Shown here in pieces: positions 1-5,139 of a DNA stretch of 6,733 bases (positions are counted from its first letter, which is position 1; each line of letters opens with the position of its first letter). The position numbers and the translations under genes were made by a program. A model generated the notes under the pieces. The model was not told where the DNA came from and searched no databases. It worked only from the letters and a program-made list of their open reading frames with translations. Source of the stretch: an uncultured Ruminococcus sp. (GTDB lineage Bacteria > Bacillota_A > Clostridia > Oscillospirales > Ruminococcaceae); the NCBI GenBank assembly GCA_946629405.1, contig CAMOXW010000163.1, positions 1 through 6,733 on the forward strand, read 5' to 3'.

Positions 1-316
1 CATAGCCGCCCGCTGGCGGAGCATAGGCGTTCTGCGGGGGAGCGTATGGGTCAGGCGCTCCGTAGGGCGCTGTCGGAGGCGGAGCGTAGCTGTTGTTCTG
101 GGGAGCGCTGTACTGCGGAGCCTGAGGCGCGCTGTACTGCGGAGCCTGAGGTGCGCTGTAGTCATTTCCCGGCTGTCCGAATGGCGCAGCAGGAGGGGGG
201 GCAAAGCTGTTCTGGGGAGGCTGTACGGGAGCAGCCGGTTTGCTCAGAGGTTCGCCGCACTTGCAGCAGAATTTGGCTGTATCCTGATTCTGAGCACCGC
301 ATTTTTTACAATACAT
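1..316 (-). CDS. Zinc-ribbon protein with Pro/Gln/Tyr-rich low-complexity region (N-terminal part, runs off left edge)
   Basis: Function unknown. The 105 visible residues start MYCKKCGAQNQDTAKFC. Cys3-x2-Cys6 and Cys17-x2-Cys20, each pair closing on a Gly, form a zinc-ribbon knuckle pair of the kind common at the N-terminus of Firmicute membrane or regulatory proteins. From about residue 26 the chain is low-complexity and disordered, rich in Ala, Pro, Gln, Tyr and Asn, with an 8-residue repeat YSAPQAPQ encoded by a 24-bp tandem repeat. There is no stop before the window edge, so the C-terminal domain is unseen; by analogy with the upstream paralogue it may be membrane-embedded (inference). 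The start is fixed by an AAAGGTGG ribosome site (325-332) 8 nt upstream. It lies 22 bp downstream of the larger paralogue on the same strand, so the two are probably co-transcribed and arose by duplication. Confidence 0.8.
   Translation of the reverse strand, partial: MYCKKCGAQNQDTAKFCCKCGEPLSKPAAPVQPPQNSFAPPPAAPFGQPGNDYSAPQAPQYSAPQAPQYSAPQNNSYAPPPTAPYGAPDPYAPPQNAYAPPAGGY
105..160. repeat. 24-bp in-frame tandem repeat, about 2.3 copies
   Basis: Two consecutive 24-bp units (105-128 and 129-152) differ only at their last base, and the first 8 bases of a third copy follow (153-160). The unit is a multiple of three and encodes YSAPQAPQ on the minus strand within the low-complexity part of the zinc-ribbon gene, so gain or loss of units would change length without a frameshift. 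Confidence 0.85.
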
Positions 317-338
317 AGTGAAAACCACCTTTCAAAAT

Positions 339-1496
339 TTATCTGTTCATGCCAAGAAGGTGACGCCTTTCCCTTGTGTCAACACTTGCACAGATCGAAG
401 CAATAAGCGTGCATCCGAGGGGAATGTAGATGCCGAAGCTGGGGTATGCTGATATATCAACAAGGCTGGCAGCCAAAGAGCCAACTTCACGTTCTATTTC
501 ATATTCCGTCATATCCTTTACGACGGAGCAGTCTATAAATGCTGCAACCAACGCTGCTGCAAAGAAGAAGAAGGACATCGCGTTAGTACCGGCAAGATAG
601 TTCCTGAAAGCTGCTGCGAATATAAGCGTGAGTAGCAGAGAAGCAAATCCGGCAAACCCGACCCATTTTATGATATTCGAGCAGATATTATCAGTTTTAG
701 CCTTTTTCTCGATCTTTGTCCCCTTATATTTTTCAACTTCGTCCTCATCGTTATACTCGTCTTTAAAAGCTTCGTAATATTTAAAGCTTTCACTGTATGA
801 TAGACCGGTTAGTTTCACTTTTCCAGTTATCCACGGCGTAAAAATGCCGATGAACGCCAGAAGCGTAAACAGCAGCGATATCCAGAACATAGGCGTAGGC
901 GGCACCTGAGAAACACTTGTGTAGCGCCTGCCATTGTAGGGCGGAGCGTACATATAATTATTCACGACCGGCCGCGTACCGTAGCCCGGAGGAGTTCCAT
1001 ATCCTGGAGGCGGGGCGTATCTGTCCGGAGCACCGTAATCTGCCGGAGGCGGATAGCTCCGGGAAGCCGGCGGGATGTAGGGGGCTTCTGAGTAGCCGTA
1101 GCCTGACGGGCGCGGATCCATTGTCTCATCGTAGTAATTATGCTGTGCAGATCTTGCGGCCGGATTGCCCGAAGGCGGATAGCCGTAGCTGTTCCGGGGC
1201 GTGACTGAGGAGCTGCCTCCCTGCGGATAAGCGCCTGATCGACTGTAGTCCGGGGAACTCTCCTGCGGGGGAGCAAATATCTCAGGCTCTGGCTGCGGTG
1301 AATATCGTTGTGTCGGTTCATAGAGTGAAGCGCTGGTGCCTGATGTCTTTTTCAGTGGAGGAAGCGGTTTAGGCTTCTCAAGTCTGTGCGAGAGTGAGGA
1401 GGACTGTCCCGGAGCTGCATTTTCAAATGTCTTACCGCATCCGGCGCAGAATCTTGCAGCATCAGGGCAGCTTCTCCCACAGTATTTACAGATCAT
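339..1496 (-). CDS. Zinc-ribbon membrane protein with long disordered Pro/Tyr/Gly-rich linker and four predicted TM helices
   Basis: A 385-residue protein of unknown function. Cys3-x2-Cys6 and Cys17-x2-Cys20 form an N-terminal zinc ribbon. Residues about 25-200 are disordered and rich in Pro, Tyr, Gly and Ser, including a GYGTPPGYGT-type run near 165-174. Four hydrophobic helices follow at about 203-223, 277-297, 307-327 and 353-372. Between the first two is a soluble, highly charged loop (about 236-270, EAFKDEYNDEDEVEKYKG). A short basic tail ends the protein (RERRHLLGMNR). I infer a membrane protein with a cytoplasmic zinc-binding N-terminus. The start chosen is the ATG at 1494-1496, with an AAAAGGGTG ribosome site 5 nt upstream. 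A longer reading to 1628 would put 44 unrelated residues ahead of the zinc ribbon and is rejected. It is paralogous at its N-terminus to the next gene downstream. Confidence 0.85.
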   Translation of the reverse strand: MICKYCGRSCPDAARFCAGCGKTFENAAPGQSSSLSHRLEKPKPLPPLKKTSGTSASLYEPTQRYSPQPEPEIFAPPQESSPDYSRSGAYPQGGSSSVTPRNSYGYPPSGNPAARSAQHNYYDETMDPRPSGYGYSEAPYIPPASRSYPPPADYGAPDRYAPPPGYGTPPGYGTRPVVNNYMYAPPYNGRRYTSVSQVPPTPMFWISLLFTLLAFIGIFTPWITGKVKLTGLSYSESFKYYEAFKDEYNDEDEVEKYKGTKIEKKAKTDNICSNIIKWVGFAGFASLLLTLIFAAAFRNYLAGTNAMSFFFFAAALVAAFIDCSVVKDMTEYEIEREVGSLAASLVDISAYPSFGIYIPLGCTLIASICASVDTRERRHLLGMNR

Positions 1497-1536
1497 AAAA
1501 TCACCCTTTTTATGATTTTTCAACAGAAATAAACAT

Positions 1537-1548
1537 ATATGTACATAT
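1537..1548. promoter_or_regulatory. Perfect 12-bp palindrome ATATGTACATAT, possible operator
   Basis: An uninterrupted palindrome lies 40 bp upstream of the zinc-ribbon membrane gene start, in the AT-rich 211-bp region between that gene and the divergent spore-protein gene. Its position fits a dimeric regulator site or part of a promoter for the minus-strand gene, but I could not assign a convincing sigma-A promoter beside it. AT-rich DNA yields such palindromes by chance fairly often. Confidence 0.3.
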
Positions 1549-1637
1549 CCTACAACTTTATCGTGAAATCTATGTGAAAGCCGTGTGTTTGTACGGTGAA
1601 AACAGTCGGACTGGGATAAAATTATCAATTATTTCCT

Positions 1638-1667
1638 TAAATATCTCAGCACCACTGTGCAATAATA
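1638..1667 (+). promoter_or_regulatory. Possible forespore (sigma-G-like) promoter of the spore-protein gene
   Basis: TAAATA (1638-1643) and AATAATA (1661-1667) are separated by 17 bp. Each is one mismatch from the Bacillus-type sigma-G pattern TGAATA / CATAMTA, and the pair lies 40 bp ahead of the start codon. An overlapping AATACTA at 1664-1670 is also close to the -10 consensus but gives a 20-bp spacer. Small acid-soluble spore protein genes are known sigma-G targets. The match is weak, and the assignment relies mainly on the gene's identity. Confidence 0.35.
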
Positions 1668-1707
1668 CTATCACGGCATCAAAATCAATTCAAAGGAGAT
1701 AATTAAA

Positions 1708-1908
1708 ATGGCAAACAGCAACGGTAACAACAGCGGCGAAATGACACAGAAGGGCAGAGAGGCCCTCGAGAGATTCAAGATGGAGTCAGCTTCTGAGCTT
1801 GGCGTGAACCTCAAGAACGGTTATAACGGCGACCTTACCTCCCGTGAGGCAGGCTCGATCGGTGGTCGCATGGTGCAGAAGATGATAAATTCCTACAAGA
1901 TGCAGTAA
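1708..1908 (+). CDS. Alpha/beta-type small acid-soluble spore protein (SASP)
   Basis: A 66-residue DNA-binding protein of the alpha/beta SASP family. Family members coat DNA in the forespore, holding it in an A-like form and protecting it from UV, heat and oxidants, and are degraded at germination by the Gpr protease. The diagnostic stretch is residues 30-53: ELGVNLKNGYNGDLTSREAG followed by SIGG. The region before it, ESASELG (26-32), matches the Gpr-type cleavage site in outline, although Ser replaces the usual hydrophobic residue after the first Glu. Length is normal for the family. An AAAGGAG ribosome site (1692-1698) lies 9 nt before the ATG. It is a single-gene unit, divergent from the zinc-ribbon pair and ended by the hairpin at 1926-1949. 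The gene implies that the organism, or a recent ancestor, sporulates. Confidence 0.95.
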   Translation: MANSNGNNSGEMTQKGREALERFKMESASELGVNLKNGYNGDLTSREAGSIGGRMVQKMINSYKMQ

Positions 1909-1925
1909 CCGCAGTCATAAACAAA

Positions 1926-1949
1926 AAAGGGACGCCTGAGCGTCCCTTT
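1926..1949. terminator. Bidirectional intrinsic terminator shared by the SASP gene and degV
   Basis: A perfect 10-bp stem AAAGGGACGC / GCGTCCCTTT surrounds a 4-nt loop (1936-1939). On the plus strand it lies 17 nt after the SASP stop and is followed by pyrimidine-rich TCTCTTACTTATTCTTTCTT. On the minus strand it lies 3 nt after the degV stop, and the A-run at 1923-1928 gives a six-U tract that overlaps the stem base. It therefore serves both convergent genes. Confidence 0.9.
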
Positions 1950-1952
1950 CTC

Positions 1953-2825
1953 TTACTTATTCTTTCTTCTTACAAGCACGGCAACAATGTTCGGACCGAT
2001 ATTAGCCGAAACTACCGCGCCTATGGAAGCGTACATCTCAGCCTTTCTGCCGGTGCGCTTGATGAGCTCCTTCTCTATTTCCTTGGCGAGGGTGTTGTCC
2101 TTGCCGTGTATCATTATGTACGGCGTCTGGGGAGTCATATTCTTCTCTGCGATGTCCGCGAGTTTTGGAACGATATTCTTCTCGCCCCTTATCTTGTCAA
2201 CGGTCTCGGTCGTGCCGTCAGCAAAGAGAATGACCGGCTTGAGACCGAGCAGCTCGCCCGCGAAAGCCTTTGCAGCGGAAATACGTCCGGATTTTCTGGC
2301 ATATTTAAGATTGTAGGGAACGGCATAGATACCGCATACATTGAACCAGTCCTCGAGATATGCGACTATTTCTTCTGCCTCAGCCCCCTTGCGTATCTTC
2401 TTGACTGACTCGATGATCGGGTAGCCGTAGAATATGGTGTAGCACTTTGAGTCAAGGTTGAAGATCCGCATCTTTCCCTTTGCATCCGGGTTATTCTCAA
2501 AAAAGTCGTTCTTCGCCATGACAGCGTTGTTGAAGGTTCCCGAGCCGTTGGAGTTGATAGAAACGCAGATTATATCAGTATATCCCTGCTCATAGAGCTC
2601 CTTGTAGGTCTCCTCGAAGGTGACAGGCGAGATCTGGGAGTGCTTGGGTATCTCGTCGGTCTTGTCCATGAGCTCATAGACCTCCTGAGTGGACTTGTCG
2701 AATATTTCGCGGAAGGTCTCGCCGCCTATGCTGAGCTCGAAGGGGAGTACCTTTATTCCGAGCTCCTCGATAGTTTCCTTAGAAAGATCGCAGCAGCTGT
2801 CGGTCATTATCATTATTTTGGACAT
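1953..2825 (-). CDS. degV: DegV family (FakB-like) fatty-acid-binding protein
   Basis: A 290-residue cytosolic protein of the DegV fold. Family members bind a single fatty acid, and FakB proteins present it to the kinase FakA for phosphorylation and entry into phospholipid synthesis. Visible hallmarks in order are the N-terminal TDSCCDLS (8-15), the SQISPVTFEE segment (63-72, the usual TSQPS region), SINSNGSGTFNNA (89-101, equivalent to SSxLSGTY), the KYARKSGRIS motif (174-183), the ELLGLKPVI strand (191-199) and the C-terminal SIGAVVSANIGPN (267-279, in place of the usual GxHxGPG). Length is typical. Its AAAGGAGA ribosome site (2832-2839) overlaps the trmL stop codon, indicating translational coupling. 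No fakA is in the window, so the FakB role is inferred. Clostridia usually carry several DegV paralogues. Confidence 0.93.
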   Translation of the reverse strand: MSKIMIMTDSCCDLSKETIEELGIKVLPFELSIGGETFREIFDKSTQEVYELMDKTDEIPKHSQISPVTFEETYKELYEQGYTDIICVSINSNGSGTFNNAVMAKNDFFENNPDAKGKMRIFNLDSKCYTIFYGYPIIESVKKIRKGAEAEEIVAYLEDWFNVCGIYAVPYNLKYARKSGRISAAKAFAGELLGLKPVILFADGTTETVDKIRGEKNIVPKLADIAEKNMTPQTPYIMIHGKDNTLAKEIEKELIKRTGRKAEMYASIGAVVSANIGPNIVAVLVRRKNK

Positions 2826-2837
2826 AGTGATTCTCCT

Positions 2838-3335
2838 TTACCAGATATATTTTGTGAGCTTTCCCTCGCGTGAGAGGTCGGGGTAGTCCCATTGCCGGAG
2901 CGCTTCATAGGCCGCTATAGCGACGGAATTTGAGAGGTTGAGGCTCCTCAGCTCGTTCCTCATAGGGATACGGACGCAGCTTTCCGGATTATCGCGGAGG
3001 AGCTCCTCGGGCAAGCCCTTGTCCTCGCGTCCGAAAATGAGGTAGGAGCTGTCGGGATAGCTGACCTCGCTGTGTACACGTCTGCCCTTTGTAGTGAAAT
3101 AGAAAAAATTTCCTCCTGGATTTCTGCCGAAGAAATCGCTGAGACTGTCATAGTAGGTGATGTCGAGCTTGTCCCAGTAGTCGAGCCCGGCACGTTTGAG
3201 ATGCTTGTCGCTTACCTCGAATCCGAGCGGCCTGACAAGGTGCAGCCTTGCGCCGGTAACAGCGCAGGTGCGGGAGATATTCCCGGTATTCTGGGGTATC
3301 TGAGGTTCGACGAGCACAATGTTAAGATCAGCCAT
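2838..3335 (-). CDS. trmL: tRNA (cytidine(34)-2'-O)-methyltransferase TrmL (SPOUT family)
   Basis: A 165-residue SPOUT (trefoil-knot) methyltransferase. TrmL uses S-adenosylmethionine to 2'-O-methylate the wobble base 34 of the leucine tRNAs CAA and cmnm5UAA, and acts as a cytosolic dimer. Visible motifs are the N-terminal LVEPQIPQNTGNISRTC (8-24), HLVRPLGF (32-39), KRAGLDYWD (47-55), FGREDKGLPEELL (101-113) and the knot-forming IPMRNELRSLNLSNSVAIAAYEAL (123-146, with RSLNLSNSVA as signature). The short single-domain length separates it from TrmH/RlmB enzymes. The start ATG at 3333-3335 has an AGGGTGA ribosome site (3342-3348). It is first in a pair with degV, which starts 12 bp after its stop. 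The two have no obvious functional link. Confidence 0.95.
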   Translation of the reverse strand: MADLNIVLVEPQIPQNTGNISRTCAVTGARLHLVRPLGFEVSDKHLKRAGLDYWDKLDITYYDSLSDFFGRNPGGNFFYFTTKGRRVHSEVSYPDSSYLIFGREDKGLPEELLRDNPESCVRIPMRNELRSLNLSNSVAIAAYEALRQWDYPDLSREGKLTKYIW

Positions 3336-3382
3336 TTAGTTTCACCCTGAATAATGCCGCTCGCTCTGCACACAATAGATAC

Positions 3383-3396
3383 GGCAGGTAACTGCC
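3383..3396. promoter_or_regulatory. Inverted repeat GGCAG-GTAA-CTGCC in the divergent trmL / small-ORF region
   Basis: A 5-bp inverted repeat with a 4-bp centre lies midway between the divergent starts of trmL (3335) and the 57-residue ORF (3423). It could be an operator acting in both directions or a short leader hairpin for either transcript. I see no convincing sigma-A promoter in this 87-bp gap on either strand, so its role is open. Confidence 0.3.
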
Positions 3397-3422
3397 TGAA
3401 TAAAGAACATGGAGCGACGGCT

Positions 3423-3596
3423 ATGGATATAAAGTCAATTGCAAAGGGCGCGGCAGCAGGTGCAGCTGTAGGCTTTGCCTATTACGCATTTTCGTCAGCC
3501 GGTCCGTTGCAGAAAATGAGCATCAAGCGTGATGCGAACAAGACGCTGAAGGCGGCAGGACACCTTCTCAGTGACCTGAGATCGGTGGTCATGTGA
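3423..3596 (+). CDS. Small glycine-zipper membrane-type protein, 57 aa, unknown function
   Basis: I do not recognise a named family. The sequence starts MDIKSIAKGAAAGAAVGFAYYAF. Gly9, Gly13 and Gly17 form a GxxxGxxxG glycine zipper in an Ala-rich hydrophobic helix (about 7-26), suggesting one tightly packed or oligomerising membrane helix. A basic amphipathic helix follows (KMSIKRDANKTLKAAGHLLSDL, 31-52). Small proteins with a Gly/Ala helix and a Lys-rich tail are common hypothetical genes in Clostridia (general impression, not searched). The ATG at 3423 is chosen because GGAG (3411-3414) lies 8 nt upstream; an upstream in-frame ATG at 3354 lacks a good site and would add 23 polar residues. 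It is the only plus-strand gene among minus-strand neighbours, and its last 8 bp overlap the end of ruvX. No terminator follows it. Confidence 0.7.
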   Translation: MDIKSIAKGAAAGAAVGFAYYAFSSAGPLQKMSIKRDANKTLKAAGHLLSDLRSVVM

Positions 3597-3598
3597 CC
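3587..3598. repeat. Inverted repeat GGTCA-TG-TGACC containing both convergent stop codons
   Basis: A 5-bp inverted repeat with a 2-bp centre spans the tail-to-tail overlap of the small ORF and ruvX. The plus-strand TGA (3594-3596) and the minus-strand TGA (3589-3591) occupy symmetric positions in it. The loop is too small for a stable RNA hairpin without opening the stem, and no U-tract follows on either strand, so it is not a convincing terminator. Confidence 0.45.
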
Positions 3599-4020
3599 GG
3601 AACTCCGGTATTCCGCCTGAATTCAAGATAGCTCTCAAGGATGATAGTCGCCGCGACCGCGTCAACGACGGCTTTGCGTTTCTTACCTCTTGTGTTGGTC
3701 ACATTCAGGTAGCTATGCGCCGAAACGGTCGTGCAGCGCTCATCCCAGAGCTTTACGGGACAGTCGATGAGCTTTGCAAGCTCGTCCGCGAAAAGCTGGC
3801 ATTTTTCAGCTCTTTCGCCGACTGTTCCGTTCATATTTTTCGGGTAGCCCACGACTACCTCCTGAGCCCGCTGCTCCTTCGCAAGAGCGGCGGTCTTTTT
3901 TATACATTCATTGAAGTCTTTTTCGTTTATGACAGTTACCGGCGAGGCGATCATTTCGCTTTTTCCGCATACAGCAATGCCTGTGCGCGAATCGCCGAAA
4001 TCAACAGACATAATTATCAA
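3589..4020 (-). CDS. ruvX: Putative pre-16S rRNA nuclease / Holliday junction resolvase RuvX (YqgF)
   Basis: A 143-residue RNase H-fold nuclease of the YqgF/RuvX family, linked to 16S rRNA 5'-end maturation and proposed to resolve Holliday junctions. Motifs are MSVDFGDSRTGIAV (4-17, catalytic Asp7), VVVGYPKNMNGTVGERA (55-71), LWDERCTTVSAHSYL (91-105, Asp93-Glu94) and KKRKAVVDAVAATIILESYL (113-132, Asp120), so the acidic residues are all present. Length is normal. The start is the TTG at 4018-4020: AAAGGAGG (4028-4035) lies 7 nt before it, and MIIMSVDFG matches the usual family N-terminus. The upstream GTG (4024-4026) sits 1 nt from that site, and the ATG at 4009-4011 is 16 nt away. The 3' end overlaps the convergent small ORF by 8 bp, with no visible terminator. 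Confidence 0.93.
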   Translation of the reverse strand: MIIMSVDFGDSRTGIAVCGKSEMIASPVTVINEKDFNECIKKTAALAKEQRAQEVVVGYPKNMNGTVGERAEKCQLFADELAKLIDCPVKLWDERCTTVSAHSYLNVTNTRGKKRKAVVDAVAATIILESYLEFRRNTGVPVT

Positions 4021-4027
4021 GAGCACC

Positions 4028-4035
4028 CCTCCTTT
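4028..4035 (-). promoter_or_regulatory. Ribosome binding site deciding the ruvX TTG start
   Basis: AAAGGAGG, a full anti-16S match, lies 7 nt from TTG (4018-4020), 1 nt from GTG (4024-4026) and 16 nt from ATG (4009-4011). Only the TTG has normal spacing. The site directly abuts the hairpin arm at 4036-4043, so folding of that hairpin could affect access. Confidence 0.7.
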
Positions 4036-4078
4036 GCCGTTCCGCCGTTAGTTGTAGGGAACGGCGCCCTCGCCGTTT
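4036..4078 (-). promoter_or_regulatory. Two overlapping, mutually exclusive hairpins ahead of ruvX
   Basis: Read on the minus strand, the RNA can form AACGGCG-AGGG-CGCCGTT (4060-4077). Alternatively it can form GCCGTTCC / GGAACGGC with a 14-nt loop (4036-4043 with 4058-4065), which ends directly against the ruvX ribosome site. Both use the segment around 4058-4066, so only one can exist at a time. This geometry can act as a translational switch. The same sequence may instead be a dispersed intergenic repeat; the thrice-occurring AACGGC core suggests that possibility. Confidence 0.45.
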
Positions 4079-4088
4079 CACTGGCAGA

Positions 4089-4109
4089 AGTGATTAGTGA
4101 ATAGTTGAG
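4089..4109. repeat. Heptad tandem repeat AGTGATT-AGTGAAT-AGTTGAG
   Basis: Three degenerate 7-bp units lie in the ruvX-pyrD gap. They resemble the heptads at 5970-5997 between pyrK and the dipeptidase gene, sharing AGT at a fixed phase. The likeness suggests one repeat family scattered between genes of this genome. Confidence 0.55.
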
Positions 4110-4111
4110 GT

Positions 4112-4240
4112 GTCCCCTTGCGGGGACGGATTTAAAGTTAGCTGCCGTGAGCGAAAGCAGACTTCCGCTCCGCATGAACAGAGCGAGCTTGCGAGCGGCA
4201 GCGTGGAAGCCCGCGGTGGCTCACCGCTTACCACGGCTTC
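4112..4240. repeat. Hairpin-rich, REP-like intergenic segment downstream of pyrD
   Basis: No convincing gene lies between pyrD (ends 4228) and ruvX; instead there are nested inverted repeats. GTCCCC-TTGC-GGGGAC spans 4112-4127. GCTGCCG (4141-4147) pairs with CGGCAGC (4196-4202) and encloses CGCTC / GAGCG (4166-4170 with 4181-4185). GCGGTG-GCT-CACCGC (4213-4227) directly abuts the pyrD stop. GAAGCC (4206-4211) can also pair with GGCTTC (4235-4240) around that stop. None is followed by a U-run on the minus strand, so a classical terminator for pyrD is not evident. The segment may protect the 3' end of the pyrKD message, or be a mobile intergenic repeat or a structured RNA. Confidence 0.5.
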
Positions 4241-5139
4241 ACAGTGCCGATTATATCTCGGACAGAGGCAATACCCTTGCTGTCGAGGAATTCGTTCATC
4301 TCCGCGGCTATGCGTACCGGTGCATATGGATCAGTGAATATAGCCGCACCTACCTGGACCGCACTTGCGCCTGCCATCATAAGCTCGACTGCATCGCGCC
4401 CGGAGGAAACTCCTCCCATGCCTATAACAGGTATCTTCACAGCATTTGCGACCTGCCATACCATGCGGACTGCTATCGGGAATACTGCCGGACCGCTCAT
4501 TCCGCCCACATTATTGCGGAGGATCGGACGTCCGGTGTTTATGTCTATCCTCATACCGAGGAGTGTGTTTATAAGTGAAACAGCATCCGCGCCGGCAGCC
4601 TCAACTGACTTTGCGATGTCAGCGATGCTCGTAACGTTCGGCGAAAGCTTCACTACAAGCGGTTTCTTTGTGACTTTTCGCACCTGACGGGTCACCTCAG
4701 CAGCCATTTCGCAGCTTGTGCCGAATGCCGCACCGCCTTGCTTTACGTTGGGACAGGAGATATTCAGCTCGATCATGTGGACGTCGGTGGCTTCAAGCTT
4801 TTCAGCTACCTGAGCACATTCCTCGGGAGTTGAACCGGCAATGTTCGCAAGAACTACAAGGTCCTTGCTGAGCAGGTAGGGAAGCTCAGTTTCGATGAAG
4901 TGGTCGATACCGGGGTTCTGGAGACCGACTGAATTGAGCATACCTGCCGGTGTTTCGGCAATTCTCGGAGCAGGATTTCCTGTGCGTAGGTGCAGGGTAG
5001 TTCCCTTTGTAGCGATACCTCCGAGCTTTTCAAGCGGGAAAAGCTCCTCATATTCCCTGCCGTAGCCGAACACTCCGGACGCGGGGATGATCGGGTTTTT
5101 GAAGTCCACGCCGCAGACCTTTACAGACATATCAGCCAT
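4228..5139 (-). CDS. pyrD: Dihydroorotate dehydrogenase, class 1B catalytic subunit PyrD
   Basis: A 303-residue FMN enzyme that oxidises dihydroorotate to orotate, the fourth step of UMP synthesis. The class 1B form works in the cytosol as a PyrD2-PyrK2 complex with NAD+ as acceptor. Motifs in order are IIPASGVFGYG (17-27), the FMN-contacting TKGTT (44-48), NSVGLQNPG (69-77), NISCPNVKQGG (126-136) with catalytic base Cys129 (Cys marks class 1), KLSPN (164-168), and the phosphate-binding GMGGVSSGRDAVELMMAGASAVQVGAA (240-266). Full length for the family. Its ATG overlaps the pyrK stop by one base (TAATG), and an AGGAGG site (5150-5155) lies 10 nt upstream within pyrK, so the two are translationally coupled. 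The adjacent PyrK confirms subclass 1B. Confidence 0.97.
   Translation of the reverse strand: MADMSVKVCGVDFKNPIIPASGVFGYGREYEELFPLEKLGGIATKGTTLHLRTGNPAPRIAETPAGMLNSVGLQNPGIDHFIETELPYLLSKDLVVLANIAGSTPEECAQVAEKLEATDVHMIELNISCPNVKQGGAAFGTSCEMAAEVTRQVRKVTKKPLVVKLSPNVTSIADIAKSVEAAGADAVSLINTLLGMRIDINTGRPILRNNVGGMSGPAVFPIAVRMVWQVANAVKIPVIGMGGVSSGRDAVELMMAGASAVQVGAAIFTDPYAPVRIAAEMNEFLDSKGIASVRDIIGTVKPW

Noticed and set aside
46..318. Plus-strand 90-residue frame with repeated RCTAEPE-type units
   Set aside because: It is antisense to the zinc-ribbon gene. Its repeats are the 24-bp repeat read in the wrong direction, and it lacks a ribosome site.
917..1321. Overlapping frames on both strands inside the Pro/Tyr-rich coding region (917-1204 plus, 962-1321 minus)
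   Set aside because: GC-rich low-complexity codons give long open shadows. There is no ribosome site and no recognisable protein.
1497..1628. 44-residue N-terminal extension of the four-helix zinc-ribbon protein
   Set aside because: The zinc ribbon of the paralogue begins at Met1, and a good ribosome site precedes the ATG at 1496. The extension is AT-rich upstream DNA.
3354..3422. Longer start for the 57-residue protein
   Set aside because: The extra 23 residues have no ribosome site and do not extend the hydrophobic helix; GGAG sits correctly before 3423.
4112..4127. GTCCCC-TTGC-GGGGAC as a terminator of pyrKD or of a plus-strand unit
   Set aside because: No U-tract follows on the minus strand and only GGATTT on the plus strand. 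It also lies about 100 bp beyond the pyrD stop.
4105..4578. Plus-strand 157-residue frame, and 4110-4337, across the intergenic stretch
   Set aside because: Most of the frame is antisense to pyrD, the composition is Cys/His/Arg-rich, and the start has no ribosome site. The intergenic part is hairpin DNA.
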